Shown here: piece by piece, positions 1-6,052 of the stretch
How positions within the stretch are numbered: the first letter of the stretch is position 1
How the letters are laid out: each line of letters starts with the position of its first letter
Source of the DNA: Gammaproteobacteria bacterium
GTDB taxonomy: Bacteria > Pseudomonadota > Gammaproteobacteria > UBA1113
DNA length: 6,052 bases
Assembly (NCBI GenBank): GCA_019752835.1
Contig: JAIELR010000047.1
Coordinates: forward strand, 1-6,052
Direction of reading: 5' to 3'
The notes under the pieces: generated by a model
The model's input: only the letters and a program-made list of their open reading frames with translations
What the model was told of the DNA's origin: nothing
Databases searched by the model: none
Made by a program: the position numbers and the translations under genes

Positions 1-19
1 CCCGTGGTTGCCCATAGAC

Positions 20-41
20 GGGTAGGCACGGGGGCCTACCC
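20..41. repeat. G/C-rich stem-loop upstream of the M20 gene, probable dispersed repeat end
   Basis: GGGTAGGC (20-27) and GCCTACCC (34-41) are perfect 8-bp inverted arms around a 6-nt loop. CCCGT at 1-5 can also pair with ACGGG at 18-22, so two alternative hairpins share bases. The stretch is much richer in G/C than the A/T-rich leader that follows. It looks like the edge of an intergenic dispersed repeat that continues left of the window. It lies 17 nt before the Shine-Dalgarno of the peptidase gene, and no -35/-10 pair is visible between them, so the gene's promoter is probably upstream of or inside this element. Whether it acts as a terminator or mRNA structure is unknown; no T-run follows it. 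Confidence 0.55.
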
Positions 42-57
42 CTACAAAGATATTTTG

Positions 58-63
58 AAGGAG
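58..63 (+). promoter_or_regulatory. Ribosome binding site of the M20 peptidase gene
   Basis: AAGGAG is a near-consensus Shine-Dalgarno placed 9 nt before the ATG at 73. It fixes the start codon and gives a protein with an intact signal peptide. Confidence 0.85.
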
Positions 64-72
64 TGTTAATTC

Positions 73-1386
73 ATGAGTAAATTCAAGTATAAGTCGTGGG
101 TCGGGATTGCGTCTTTTGCAGCGGGCCTCTTTTATGTCACTTCCAGCTTGGGGGCAGGAGTTGATAATGCGACCCTCAAGGGTATTCAATCGTATGTAAA
201 AGACAATACTAAGGCTCAAATAGCGTTATTAAATCAATTAGTTGAAATTAACAGTGGTACGACCAATCTTAAGGGCGTGCATCAAGTGGGGGCTGTGTTG
301 GAGCCGGAATTTCAGGCGTTGGGGTTTAAAACCTATTGGGCAGAGGAGCCTGTGAGTATGCAGCGGGCAGGGACTTTGATTGCCGAATTGCCAGGCAAAG
401 GACCGGCAATTTTGTTGATTGGGCATTTGGATACGGTTTTTCCGGCGGATAGTCCTTTTCAGCATGTGACACGAGAGGGTAATGATGAAAAAGGCCCGGG
501 TGTTTGTGATGATAAGGGCGGCGATGTGGTTATTTTATACGCATTAAAGGCGCTGAATGCTGCACATGCTTTAGAGGGAAAGCATATTATTGTTGTGCTG
601 ACGGGTGATGAGGAAAACTCTGGAAAGCCGAGCAGCATTTCGCGTAAGCCGTTAATAGACGTGGCACACAATAGTGCTATTGCGCTTGAGTTTGAAGGGG
701 CATTGACGCTTAATTCGGTAACCATTGCTCGGCGTGGTATTGAAGACTGGACGCTGACGACTACCGGAAAGACAGGCCATTCATCCGGTATTTTTCAAGC
801 TCGAGATGGAGATGGGGCTATTTTTGAGATGGCGCGTATTTTAGATAATTTTAGGACAACATTTAGTAAACAGGCGCATTTAACGGTAAATCCTGCGATT
901 ATTCTGGGTGGTACGCAAGTCAGTTTTGATGATCATGATTCAGATGGAACGGCGGCGGGCAGGGCTAATGTCATTGCCGCAAAAGCGATTGCGCAAGGGG
1001 ATATGCGATTTATGACCGATGCTCAGCGAGTGTCGACCGAGAAAACGATGCGCCAGATAGTGAGTCAACATTTGCCGATAACCTCTGCAACCATCAGTTT
1101 TCTGGCAGGTATTCCGGCTATGCCGCTTTCAGCGGGCAATCAACAATTATTGGCGCAATACAGTCAGGTCAGCCAATTATTGGGGTATGGCGCTGTGACC
1201 GCGGATGATCCGGATGCGCGGGGGGCGAGTGATATTTCCTATGTGGCGGGGATAGTGTCGGCTAATCTTGCGGGATTAGGGCCGATATGCCATCAACCGC
1301 ATTCGCCAGATGAGAAGATTGATCTTCATTCAATAAGCGTAGAGACAGAAAGGACTGCGGTGTTTATTTTGGGGTGGAAGGGGTAA
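73..1386 (+). CDS. Exported M20-family zinc metallopeptidase (glutamate carboxypeptidase-like)
   Basis: A 437-residue di-zinc aminoacylase/carboxypeptidase-fold hydrolase, closest in motif style to carboxypeptidase G2 (M20A); the likely reaction is release of a C-terminal residue, often glutamate, from a small peptide or conjugate. Residues 1-28 form a Sec signal peptide (basic start, hydrophobic core, small residues near SLGAG), so it should act in the periplasm or outside. The metal and catalytic set is complete: HLD with H118 and D120; GPGVCDDKGG with bridging D146; DEE with catalytic E180 and zinc ligand E181; E206 (or E208) in ALEFEGA; and H410 in HSPDE near the end. GHS at 235-237 matches the conserved histidine of the lid/dimerisation domain, roughly residues 215-325. 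Length is normal and the frame unbroken. It is convergent with rpoD. The substrate cannot be read from sequence; a deacylase or aminoacylase role remains possible. Confidence 0.93.
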   Translation: MSKFKYKSWVGIASFAAGLFYVTSSLGAGVDNATLKGIQSYVKDNTKAQIALLNQLVEINSGTTNLKGVHQVGAVLEPEFQALGFKTYWAEEPVSMQRAGTLIAELPGKGPAILLIGHLDTVFPADSPFQHVTREGNDEKGPGVCDDKGGDVVILYALKALNAAHALEGKHIIVVLTGDEENSGKPSSISRKPLIDVAHNSAIALEFEGALTLNSVTIARRGIEDWTLTTTGKTGHSSGIFQARDGDGAIFEMARILDNFRTTFSKQAHLTVNPAIILGGTQVSFDDHDSDGTAAGRANVIAAKAIAQGDMRFMTDAQRVSTEKTMRQIVSQHLPITSATISFLAGIPAMPLSAGNQQLLAQYSQVSQLLGYGAVTADDPDARGASDISYVAGIVSANLAGLGPICHQPHSPDEKIDLHSISVETERTAVFILGWKG

Positions 1387-1408
1387 GTTTTTTTATAGGC
1401 GATAGCAG

Positions 1409-1440
1409 TCCCGGATTGCGTCACGCTTCATCCGCGTTAC
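1409..1440. repeat. REP-like dyad element
   Basis: CGGAT (1412-1416) and ATCCG (1430-1434) are inverted arms around a core that is itself a dyad, GCGT-C-ACGC (1418-1426). The element ends in GTTAC. This layout (CCGGAT, GCG core, ATCCG, then TAC) is like the repetitive extragenic palindromes of enterobacteria. It sits in the convergent gap, the usual place for REP elements, two bases left of the large palindrome. A genomic copy count cannot be seen from one window. Confidence 0.5.
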
Positions 1441-1442
1441 AC

Positions 1443-1571
1443 TTATACTCAAAGCAATTCAATTTTCGGCTAGGCGCAGTTGACTCGAGCCGCCGGAGTG
1501 CACTTCCTGTGCATGAGGACGGCGAGACGTCAACTGCAACAACGCCGAAGGTTGAATTGCGCAGAGTATAA
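1443..1571. repeat. 129-bp modular imperfect palindrome (MITE-like) between convergent genes
   Basis: The two halves are inverted copies built of six exact blocks separated by mismatched patches. TTATACTC 1443-1450 pairs with 1564-1571; GCAATTCAA 1454-1462 with 1552-1560; TTCGGC 1465-1470 with 1544-1549; GCAGTTGAC 1476-1484 with 1529-1537; CGCCG 1491-1495 with 1520-1524; TGCAC 1499-1503 with GTGCA 1509-1513. The loop is TTCCT. That gives 42 exact pairs plus G-U options. The outer ends form 8-bp terminal inverted repeats. No credible gene lies inside. It would fold into a long hairpin in RNA from either strand and may stop or protect transcripts of the peptidase gene and rpoD, but neither side has the T-run of a classic intrinsic terminator. 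A non-autonomous mobile element or dispersed structural repeat is the best reading. Confidence 0.85.
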
Positions 1572-3476
1572 CTAAAAACTCTCATCAGTCTCAACAACAT
1601 CCTGAAAGCCCTGCAATTCTTGTGAACGGCTAGGATGACGAAGTTTGCGCAACGCTTTTGCTTCAATTTGACGGATACGCTCACGGGTAACATCAAATTG
1701 TTTTCCGACTTCTTCCAAGGTGTGGTCTGTGTTCATATCTATACCAAAACGCATGCGCAAGACTTTAGCTTCGCGCGCGGTGAGTGATGATAAAACGCGT
1801 TGCATGGATTCACGTAGGCCTTCGATGGTTGCTGCTTCCAACGGAGAAATCGCTGAGTGATCGATAATAAATTCACCTAAGCTGGTGTCATCATCATCGC
1901 CAACCGGTGTTTCCATCGAGATCGGTTCTTTGGCAATCTTTAAGACTTTTCGAACCTTATCTTCCGGCATATCAACGCGACGACTCAACTCTTCAGGTGT
2001 TGGTTCAACGCCTGTTTCTTGCAGCATTTGTCGCTGTACACGGGTTAGTTTATGTATCGTTTCTATCATATGAACAGGAATACGAATGGTACGCCCTTGA
2101 TCTGCAATCGCACGAGTGATGGCTTGACGTATCCACCAGGTTGCATAAGTAGAGAACTTATAACCGCGACGGTAATCAAATTTGTCGACGGCTTTCATAA
2201 GACCGATATTGCCTTCTTGGATTAAATCGAGGAATTGTAAGCCACGATTGGTGTATTTTTTGGCAATCGAGATAACCAACCGTAAATTTGCTTCAATCAT
2301 TTCCGTTTTAGCACGTCGGGTTTTATCTTCGCCGACTATCATACCCCGGTTAATTTCTTGAATTTCGGCAATGCCTAACCCGCTTGATGATTCGATCCCA
2401 GTAATTTTCTTTTGTGCGCGGATAATATCCTTTTTGAGTTTTTCAAGCGTAGCTGAATAAGGCTTGTTTTCAGCAATATGTTTATCTACCCACGTGTAAT
2501 CAGTCTCGCTTCCACGAAATGACTTGATAAATAGTTCGCGTGGCATCCGAGCTTGTTTTAAACAAAGTGCGATAACTTGGCGCTCTTGTACACGCACATT
2601 TTCCAGAAGAGTGCGTAACTCTTTAGCGATACGATCAAAATGTCGCGGTACTAATTTGAATTTAACAAACTCTTCGGCTAACTCTTGGCGGCGCGCGACG
2701 GATGTTTTATGGCTCTTGCCGTGTTTGGCTTCAGCCTCGACCGTCATATCATACAAGCCGCGTAGCTTGTCAAAACGCTCGCGAGCTATTTCGGGATCAG
2801 GTCCCGACTCTAGCGGACTTGCAGCACCATCAGTGCTGTCTTCGCCTTCTTTTTCGCCGATGACATCATCTTCAACATCCGCTGCGATAATAGGTTCAGC
2901 CTCTTCATCCTCTAAAACAATGTCTAAAAGTGGTTCGGCTTCAGCAATAACAGGCTCTTCATCAGTGAACCCAATAAGGAGATCACTCAAGCGGCCTTTT
3001 TCAGCAACAATACGGTCATACTCTTGTAATATATCAGAGACAATGCGTGGATGTTGAGCAAGCGCTGCCAGGCTCATCTTCAAGCCTTCCTCAATGCGGC
3101 GCGCAATCACGATTTCGCCCTGACGGGTCAAGAGTTCTACCGAGCCCATTTCGCGCATATACATGCGGACAGGATCATTAGTGCCATGAATTTTACTGAC
3201 ATCATGGGTACTTGAATAATCTTGTGCTGCTTGCTCCGCCGCCTCAGCCGCTTCATCTGACGTAACGGGCTCTGTCCACTGTAATGTGTCAAGATCAGGT
3301 ACCTGTTCAACGATCTGAATAGCGAGAGTATCTCGTAACATAATCACAAATTCATCGTAGCGCTCACGATCGTCGATGATTTCCGGCGGCAATTGATCAC
3401 TCAGCTCAGCATAGGTAAGATATCCTTGCTCTTTACCTTTGCGAATGATCAACTTTAACTGTTCTTCTACGGACAT
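1572..3476 (-). CDS. rpoD: RNA polymerase primary sigma factor RpoD (sigma-70)
   Basis: A 634-residue housekeeping sigma factor that directs core RNA polymerase to -35/-10 promoters. Domains in order: region 1.1 (about 1-65); an Ala/Glu/Asp linker; region 1.2 (about 100-131, [11 protein letters not shown]); a long non-conserved region (about 132-378) with a very acidic stretch at 172-215; region 2 (about 379-460) including the -10 recognition helix [12 protein letters not shown]; region 3 (about 461-540); and region 4 (about 548-614), whose helix-turn-helix [20 protein letters not shown] binds the -35 box. Regions 2-4 are nearly identical to the E. coli protein (613 aa). The ATG at 3476 is chosen because it starts the canonical MSVEEQLK end and has GGTGA 7 nt upstream; the frame stays open to a TTG at 3569. 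After the usual LRHPSRS end the tail runs on to VVETDESF. It is divergent from tamA and convergent with the peptidase gene. Confidence 0.98.
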   Translation of the reverse strand: MSVEEQLKLIIRKGKEQGYLTYAELSDQLPPEIIDDRERYDEFVIMLRDTLAIQIVEQVPDLDTLQWTEPVTSDEAAEAAEQAAQDYSSTHDVSKIHGTNDPVRMYMREMGSVELLTRQGEIVIARRIEEGLKMSLAALAQHPRIVSDILQEYDRIVAEKGRLSDLLIGFTDEEPVIAEAEPLLDIVLEDEEAEPIIAADVEDDVIGEKEGEDSTDGAASPLESGPDPEIARERFDKLRGLYDMTVEAEAKHGKSHKTSVARRQELAEEFVKFKLVPRHFDRIAKELRTLLENVRVQERQVIALCLKQARMPRELFIKSFRGSETDYTWVDKHIAENKPYSATLEKLKKDIIRAQKKITGIESSSGLGIAEIQEINRGMIVGEDKTRRAKTEMIEANLRLVISIAKKYTNRGLQFLDLIQEGNIGLMKAVDKFDYRRGYKFSTYATWWIRQAITRAIADQGRTIRIPVHMIETIHKLTRVQRQMLQETGVEPTPEELSRRVDMPEDKVRKVLKIAKEPISMETPVGDDDDTSLGEFIIDHSAISPLEAATIEGLRESMQRVLSSLTAREAKVLRMRFGIDMNTDHTLEEVGKQFDVTRERIRQIEAKALRKLRHPSRSQELQGFQDVVETDESF

Positions 3477-3483
3477 AATAAAG

Positions 3484-3488
3484 TCACC
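3484..3488 (-). promoter_or_regulatory. Ribosome binding site of rpoD
   Basis: On the minus strand GGTGA lies 7 nt before the ATG at 3476. It decides the start against the in-frame TTG at 3569, which would add 31 residues absent from RpoD proteins. Confidence 0.7.
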
Positions 3489-3596
3489 GTTTATAGGGTT
3501 AAACAAAAAATAAACATAACATTGGAATTTACTCTCTGAGGGTTTTTGAGGAGCGGAAAACTCGCCCAATACTAAGAGAGCCGGGATTGTAGACTA

Positions 3597-3611
3597 TTTT
3601 TTTGAAAAAAA
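3597..3611. promoter_or_regulatory. Symmetric T7-G-A7 tract at the tamA -35
   Basis: Seven T, one G and seven A form an odd-length palindrome that contains the TTGAAA -35 box of the tamA promoter. Such A/T tracts can bend DNA or act as UP-element-like sequence. As a hairpin it has no realistic loop, and it is not preceded by a G/C stem, so it is not read as a terminator. Confidence 0.4.
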
Positions 3612-3630
3612 CCAGCACAACGAGTATATT
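3602..3630 (+). promoter_or_regulatory. Sigma-70 promoter for tamA-tamB
   Basis: TTGAAA (3602-3607) and TATATT (3625-3630) each match five of six consensus bases, with an ideal 17-bp spacer. The predicted transcript starts near 3637, giving a leader of only about 20 nt that carries the AGAGG ribosome binding site (3644-3648). This is the best promoter match I found in the window. Confidence 0.65.
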
Positions 3631-3656
3631 GTAGCACTTAATTAGAGGTCTATAGG

Positions 3657-5489
3657 GTGATGATGAGGATACGGGAAGCAATTGGCTTATTTTTATGCTT
3701 ACTGCTTTGCAGTACGGTTGCTTTCGGCTGGTCAATTCCCTTTATAAACGGCAATCATGGTAAGAAATCCGTAGCAGAGGCGAAAGGCGAAAAAATAAGT
3801 TTTAAGATTGACGGACTTTCAGAGAATGCTACTAAGAATGCGATGGATTGGCTCCAGCTCGATCAAAAACGCATAAATCGTCCTTTGACCACCGATGACG
3901 TAAAAACACTCTATGCCAATGGCGGTAGCAGTATTTTACAGGCAGCTCAGCCTTTTGGTTTTTTCAAAGCAAAAATTATCCGCAGTAGTCTAAAATCAAC
4001 GGGGCAGCATCAATGGACTGCTCAATATTATGTCACTCCGGGCGTCCCTCTACGCGTGACCTCCTTTTCCATTGTGCTGACTGGCGAGGGGGCAAACCAA
4101 CCATTTTTTCACGATTATTTGAAGAAGTTGCCGCTAAAGCAAGGGCAAGTCTTACAAACAGAAAATTATAATACTATAAAAAAAACCGTAAACAATATTG
4201 CTACGCAGCACGGTTTTTTATCCGGTCACTTTACTACAAATGTCATTAAGATCGATTTAGCCAGCTATACCTCTGATATTGAGCTTGTGTATGATACGGG
4301 GCCGCAATATTATTTTGGACAGGTTTTTTTCAAAAAAAACTCATTAAATAATGGATTTCTACAACGCTTTGTTCGATTTAAACAAGGCCAACCGTATTCG
4401 CCTGATGCATTATTGACCTTGCAACAAAACTTGAGCACTACCCCTTACTTTAAATCAGTCGATGTTGAGCCTGGCACTCAAAATGAACAAACAAAACAAG
4501 TGCCAGTCAATGTTACGTTGACCCCAAGTAAATCCCAAAAATATAATTTTGGTATTGGTTATGGAACCGATACCGGTATCCGCGGCACCGTTGGCTGGAC
4601 CTTTCCACGGGTTACAAAAGACGGGGATTATTTTGTAACGAATTTACAAGCCTCTCAAATCCAAACGAATTTAGAGGCGCGTTATATCATGCCAGGGTCT
4701 GACCCTACCACGCAGCAATACTATATTGCCGCGAGCATCACACAAGAGTCGCCCAATACCAGTGAAGGCCATACGGAAAAACTCAGGGTTGGAAAAAGTG
4801 ATGTTTGGTATGGTTGGAAAGCAAACCTTTCGCTAAGTGAACAATTTGATCAATATAGTTTACGTGGGGATCCTTGGTTAAACAGCTATTTGCTTTTACC
4901 TGAGTTAAGTTTAACCAAATCGGTGTTCGATGATCCGATTTTTCCAATGTCAGGGCATAGTTTGAGCTTTAAATTGCGCGGAGCTGCTGAGCCCTTATTA
5001 TCAAGCACGAGTTTTGTTCAGAGTGAATTGGCGGGCAATTATATCTTTAGCCCCACATCATCGAGTCGATTGTTAATCCGTGGCGATCTCGGCCTGACGG
5101 TTGTTAACGATATCAATACCATTCCGCTTTCCTTACAATTTTTTGCGGGGGGCAGCGATAGTGTTCGAGGTTATAGCTACCAAGAATTGGGGCCTGGGAA
5201 ATATCTATTAGTGGGTAGTGTTGAATATCAGCATGAAATCATTGAAAAATGGTATGCTGCCATTTTTTATGATGCAGGTAATGCCGTGAATAGTCTGACT
5301 AATCCAGAAGGCACGGCGGTGGGTGTTGATCAGCCCAATATTAATTTATCAGCACTTTTGAAACAATGCGTAGGGATTGGTGCTGTCTGGGCATCGCCGG
5401 TAGGACCGATGGAGATAACACTTGCAAAGCCGTTGAACGATTCGAGTAAGTCAGTGAGCATACAATTTAGCATGGGAACAGGGCTATGA
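3657..5489 (+). CDS. tamA: Translocation and assembly module outer-membrane subunit TamA (Omp85/BamA family)
   Basis: A 610-residue outer-membrane protein that works with TamB to insert or secrete outer-membrane proteins such as autotransporters, and possibly to help lipid transport to the outer membrane. Residues 1 to about 24 are a Sec signal peptide (LFLCLLLCSTVAFG). Three POTRA domains follow (about 47-128, 132-214 and 218-290; the third holds YFKSVDVEPG), then a 16-strand barrel from about 296. The lid-loop motif VRGY is at 503-506, after FFAGGSDS, and the chain ends in a strand FSMGTGL like the TamA C-terminus. Three POTRAs and this length (E. coli TamA 577 aa) fit TamA rather than BamA, which has five. 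The start is ambiguous: GTG 3657 sits 8 nt after AGAGG, with in-frame ATG codons at 3660 and 3663; the difference is one or two residues. It overlaps tamB by four bases. Confidence 0.94.
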   Translation: MMMRIREAIGLFLCLLLCSTVAFGWSIPFINGNHGKKSVAEAKGEKISFKIDGLSENATKNAMDWLQLDQKRINRPLTTDDVKTLYANGGSSILQAAQPFGFFKAKIIRSSLKSTGQHQWTAQYYVTPGVPLRVTSFSIVLTGEGANQPFFHDYLKKLPLKQGQVLQTENYNTIKKTVNNIATQHGFLSGHFTTNVIKIDLASYTSDIELVYDTGPQYYFGQVFFKKNSLNNGFLQRFVRFKQGQPYSPDALLTLQQNLSTTPYFKSVDVEPGTQNEQTKQVPVNVTLTPSKSQKYNFGIGYGTDTGIRGTVGWTFPRVTKDGDYFVTNLQASQIQTNLEARYIMPGSDPTTQQYYIAASITQESPNTSEGHTEKLRVGKSDVWYGWKANLSLSEQFDQYSLRGDPWLNSYLLLPELSLTKSVFDDPIFPMSGHSLSFKLRGAAEPLLSSTSFVQSELAGNYIFSPTSSSRLLIRGDLGLTVVNDINTIPLSLQFFAGGSDSVRGYSYQELGPGKYLLVGSVEYQHEIIEKWYAAIFYDAGNAVNSLTNPEGTAVGVDQPNINLSALLKQCVGIGAVWASPVGPMEITLAKPLNDSSKSVSIQFSMGTGL

Positions 5490-6052
5490 GAAAAGTGATT
5501 TTACGCACGATAATAAGCCTATTGGTTATGCTAATAAGCGTGCTCGTAAGTGTGCTAGTTTTTTTTACATGCACACAGGCAGGCTTACAATTGCTGCTTC
5601 GTTTCGTCAGTCACCAGACGTCGCAGCAATTTCAAGCGCAGGCTATCAGTGGTCACTTACTAGGAAAGATGCACTTAAAAAATATACGCTATCACCAAGA
5701 TAAACTTCAGTTAGCCATTGATGATTTAGTACTTGATTGGCATATTAAAACACTATTTCCTTTCACAATTGATCTTTCAACAGGCAATTTGACGAGTGTG
5801 GCTGTGAGTTACCCACAGCCTCAGGAGTATCGCATTCAGCAAATGCAGGTGAGTGGCCAAATTATCGGTGTAGTCTCTAAGCCACGGCAATTAACGTGGA
5901 ATTTAGCACTTAGTGCCAAGCAAATTAATCTTGCCGCGGTTAAGGAAAGCAATTTATCACTAGAAATTCAAAGTACAGGCCTAATTACATCAAGCCAGCA
6001 TCAGTATCTTGTCAACTTGCAAAGTCTTACCGGACACATTAAACAATTCCCA
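5486..6052 (+). CDS. tamB: Translocation and assembly module inner-membrane subunit TamB, N-terminal part
   Basis: The first 189 codons of a gene that runs off the right edge; full-length TamB proteins usually exceed 1,000 residues. Residues about 5-26 form an uncleaved hydrophobic signal anchor (VILRTIISLLVMLISVLVSV) that fixes the protein in the inner membrane. The following text, with GLQLLLRF, AISGHLLGKMHLKNIRY and LVLDWHIKTLFP, follows the typical TamB start: a membrane helix, a Gly-Leu turn, then short beta repeats of a hydrophobic groove spanning the periplasm to TamA. The diagnostic C-terminal DUF490 domain lies outside the window, so the name rests on the N-terminal pattern and on position. 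ATG at 5486 overlaps the tamA stop as ATGA, which indicates translational coupling and balanced synthesis of the pair. Frame is open throughout. Confidence 0.92.
   Translation, partial: MRKVILRTIISLLVMLISVLVSVLVFFTCTQAGLQLLLRFVSHQTSQQFQAQAISGHLLGKMHLKNIRYHQDKLQLAIDDLVLDWHIKTLFPFTIDLSTGNLTSVAVSYPQPQEYRIQQMQVSGQIIGVVSKPRQLTWNLALSAKQINLAAVKESNLSLEIQSTGLITSSQHQYLVNLQSLTGHIKQFP

Larger units (their letters stand above)
3477..3656. promoter_or_regulatory. Divergent rpoD/tamA intergenic control region
   Basis: This 180-bp gap separates rpoD (leftward) from tamA (rightward). The rightward promoter is clear and listed separately. For rpoD I see two TACAAT -10-like hexamers on the minus strand (3586-3591 and 3628-3633), but neither has a good -35 at 16-18 bp, so the rpoD promoter is unassigned. 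If the first is used, the rpoD leader would be about 100 nt. The second overlaps the tamA -10 box, so the two directions might compete for polymerase; that is inference. A T7-G-A7 symmetric tract lies in the middle. Confidence 0.6.

Noticed and set aside
1388..1394. T7 run after the peptidase stop codon as an intrinsic terminator
   Set aside because: No G/C-rich stem-loop precedes it; the sequence just before is an unpaired G-rich coding end.
1374..1571. Small plus-strand open frame of 65 codons
   Set aside because: It consists mostly of the REP-like dyad and the 129-bp palindrome, has no ribosome binding site, and ends at the palindrome edge.
2524..3057. Plus-strand open frame opposite rpoD
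   Set aside because: It is a low-complexity Ser/Arg-rich antisense shadow of conserved rpoD codons with no recognisable domain.
3477..3569. Upstream extension of rpoD to a TTG codon at 3569
   Set aside because: The extra 31 residues do not resemble RpoD, the start is TTG, and the ATG at 3476 has a proper ribosome binding site and the canonical MSVEEQLK beginning.
3690..3715. Lipoprotein reading of the TamA signal peptide (LLLC)
   Set aside because: A Leu directly before the Cys does not fit a lipobox, and TamA proteins are signal-peptidase-I substrates.
3529..3735. Minus-strand open frame spanning the intergenic gap and the tamA start
   Set aside because: It crosses the tamA promoter and signal-peptide coding region, resembles no family I know, and has no supporting ribosome binding site.

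Overview
The window is about 6 kb of ordinary Gammaproteobacteria-type chromosome of moderate G+C, with four protein genes. The RpoD protein is very close to enterobacterial sigma-70 in regions 2-4. The TamA/TamB pair also indicates a diderm proteobacterium. I cannot place the genus with confidence. The A/T-leaning codon use and repeat-rich intergenic DNA would suit a Legionella/Coxiella-type lineage, but that is only an impression.

Layout, left to right. Positions 1-72 hold a G/C-rich stem-loop of the dispersed-repeat kind and a strong ribosome binding site. Next is a plus-strand gene for an exported M20-family zinc metallopeptidase (73-1386). The convergent intergenic gap (1387-1571) is almost entirely repeat DNA: a REP-like dyad (1409-1440), then a 129-bp imperfect palindrome (1443-1571) whose right end directly abuts the rpoD stop codon. 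The primary sigma factor gene rpoD runs leftward (3476 to 1572). A 180-bp divergent control region follows, with a good sigma-70 promoter pointing right. Then come tamA (3657-5489) and tamB (from 5486, cut by the window end), which overlap by four bases in an ATGA arrangement.

How the genes work together. TamA (outer-membrane Omp85 barrel) and TamB (inner-membrane-anchored periplasm-spanning protein) form the translocation and assembly module and are clearly one translationally coupled operon. RpoD serves general transcription. It stands apart here from the rpsU-dnaG-rpoD operon common in gammaproteobacteria, because its 5' neighbour is the divergent tamA. The M20 peptidase has no evident functional link to the others.

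I found no novel multigene system. The most unusual element is the 129-bp modular palindrome after rpoD, which looks like a non-autonomous mobile or structural repeat.
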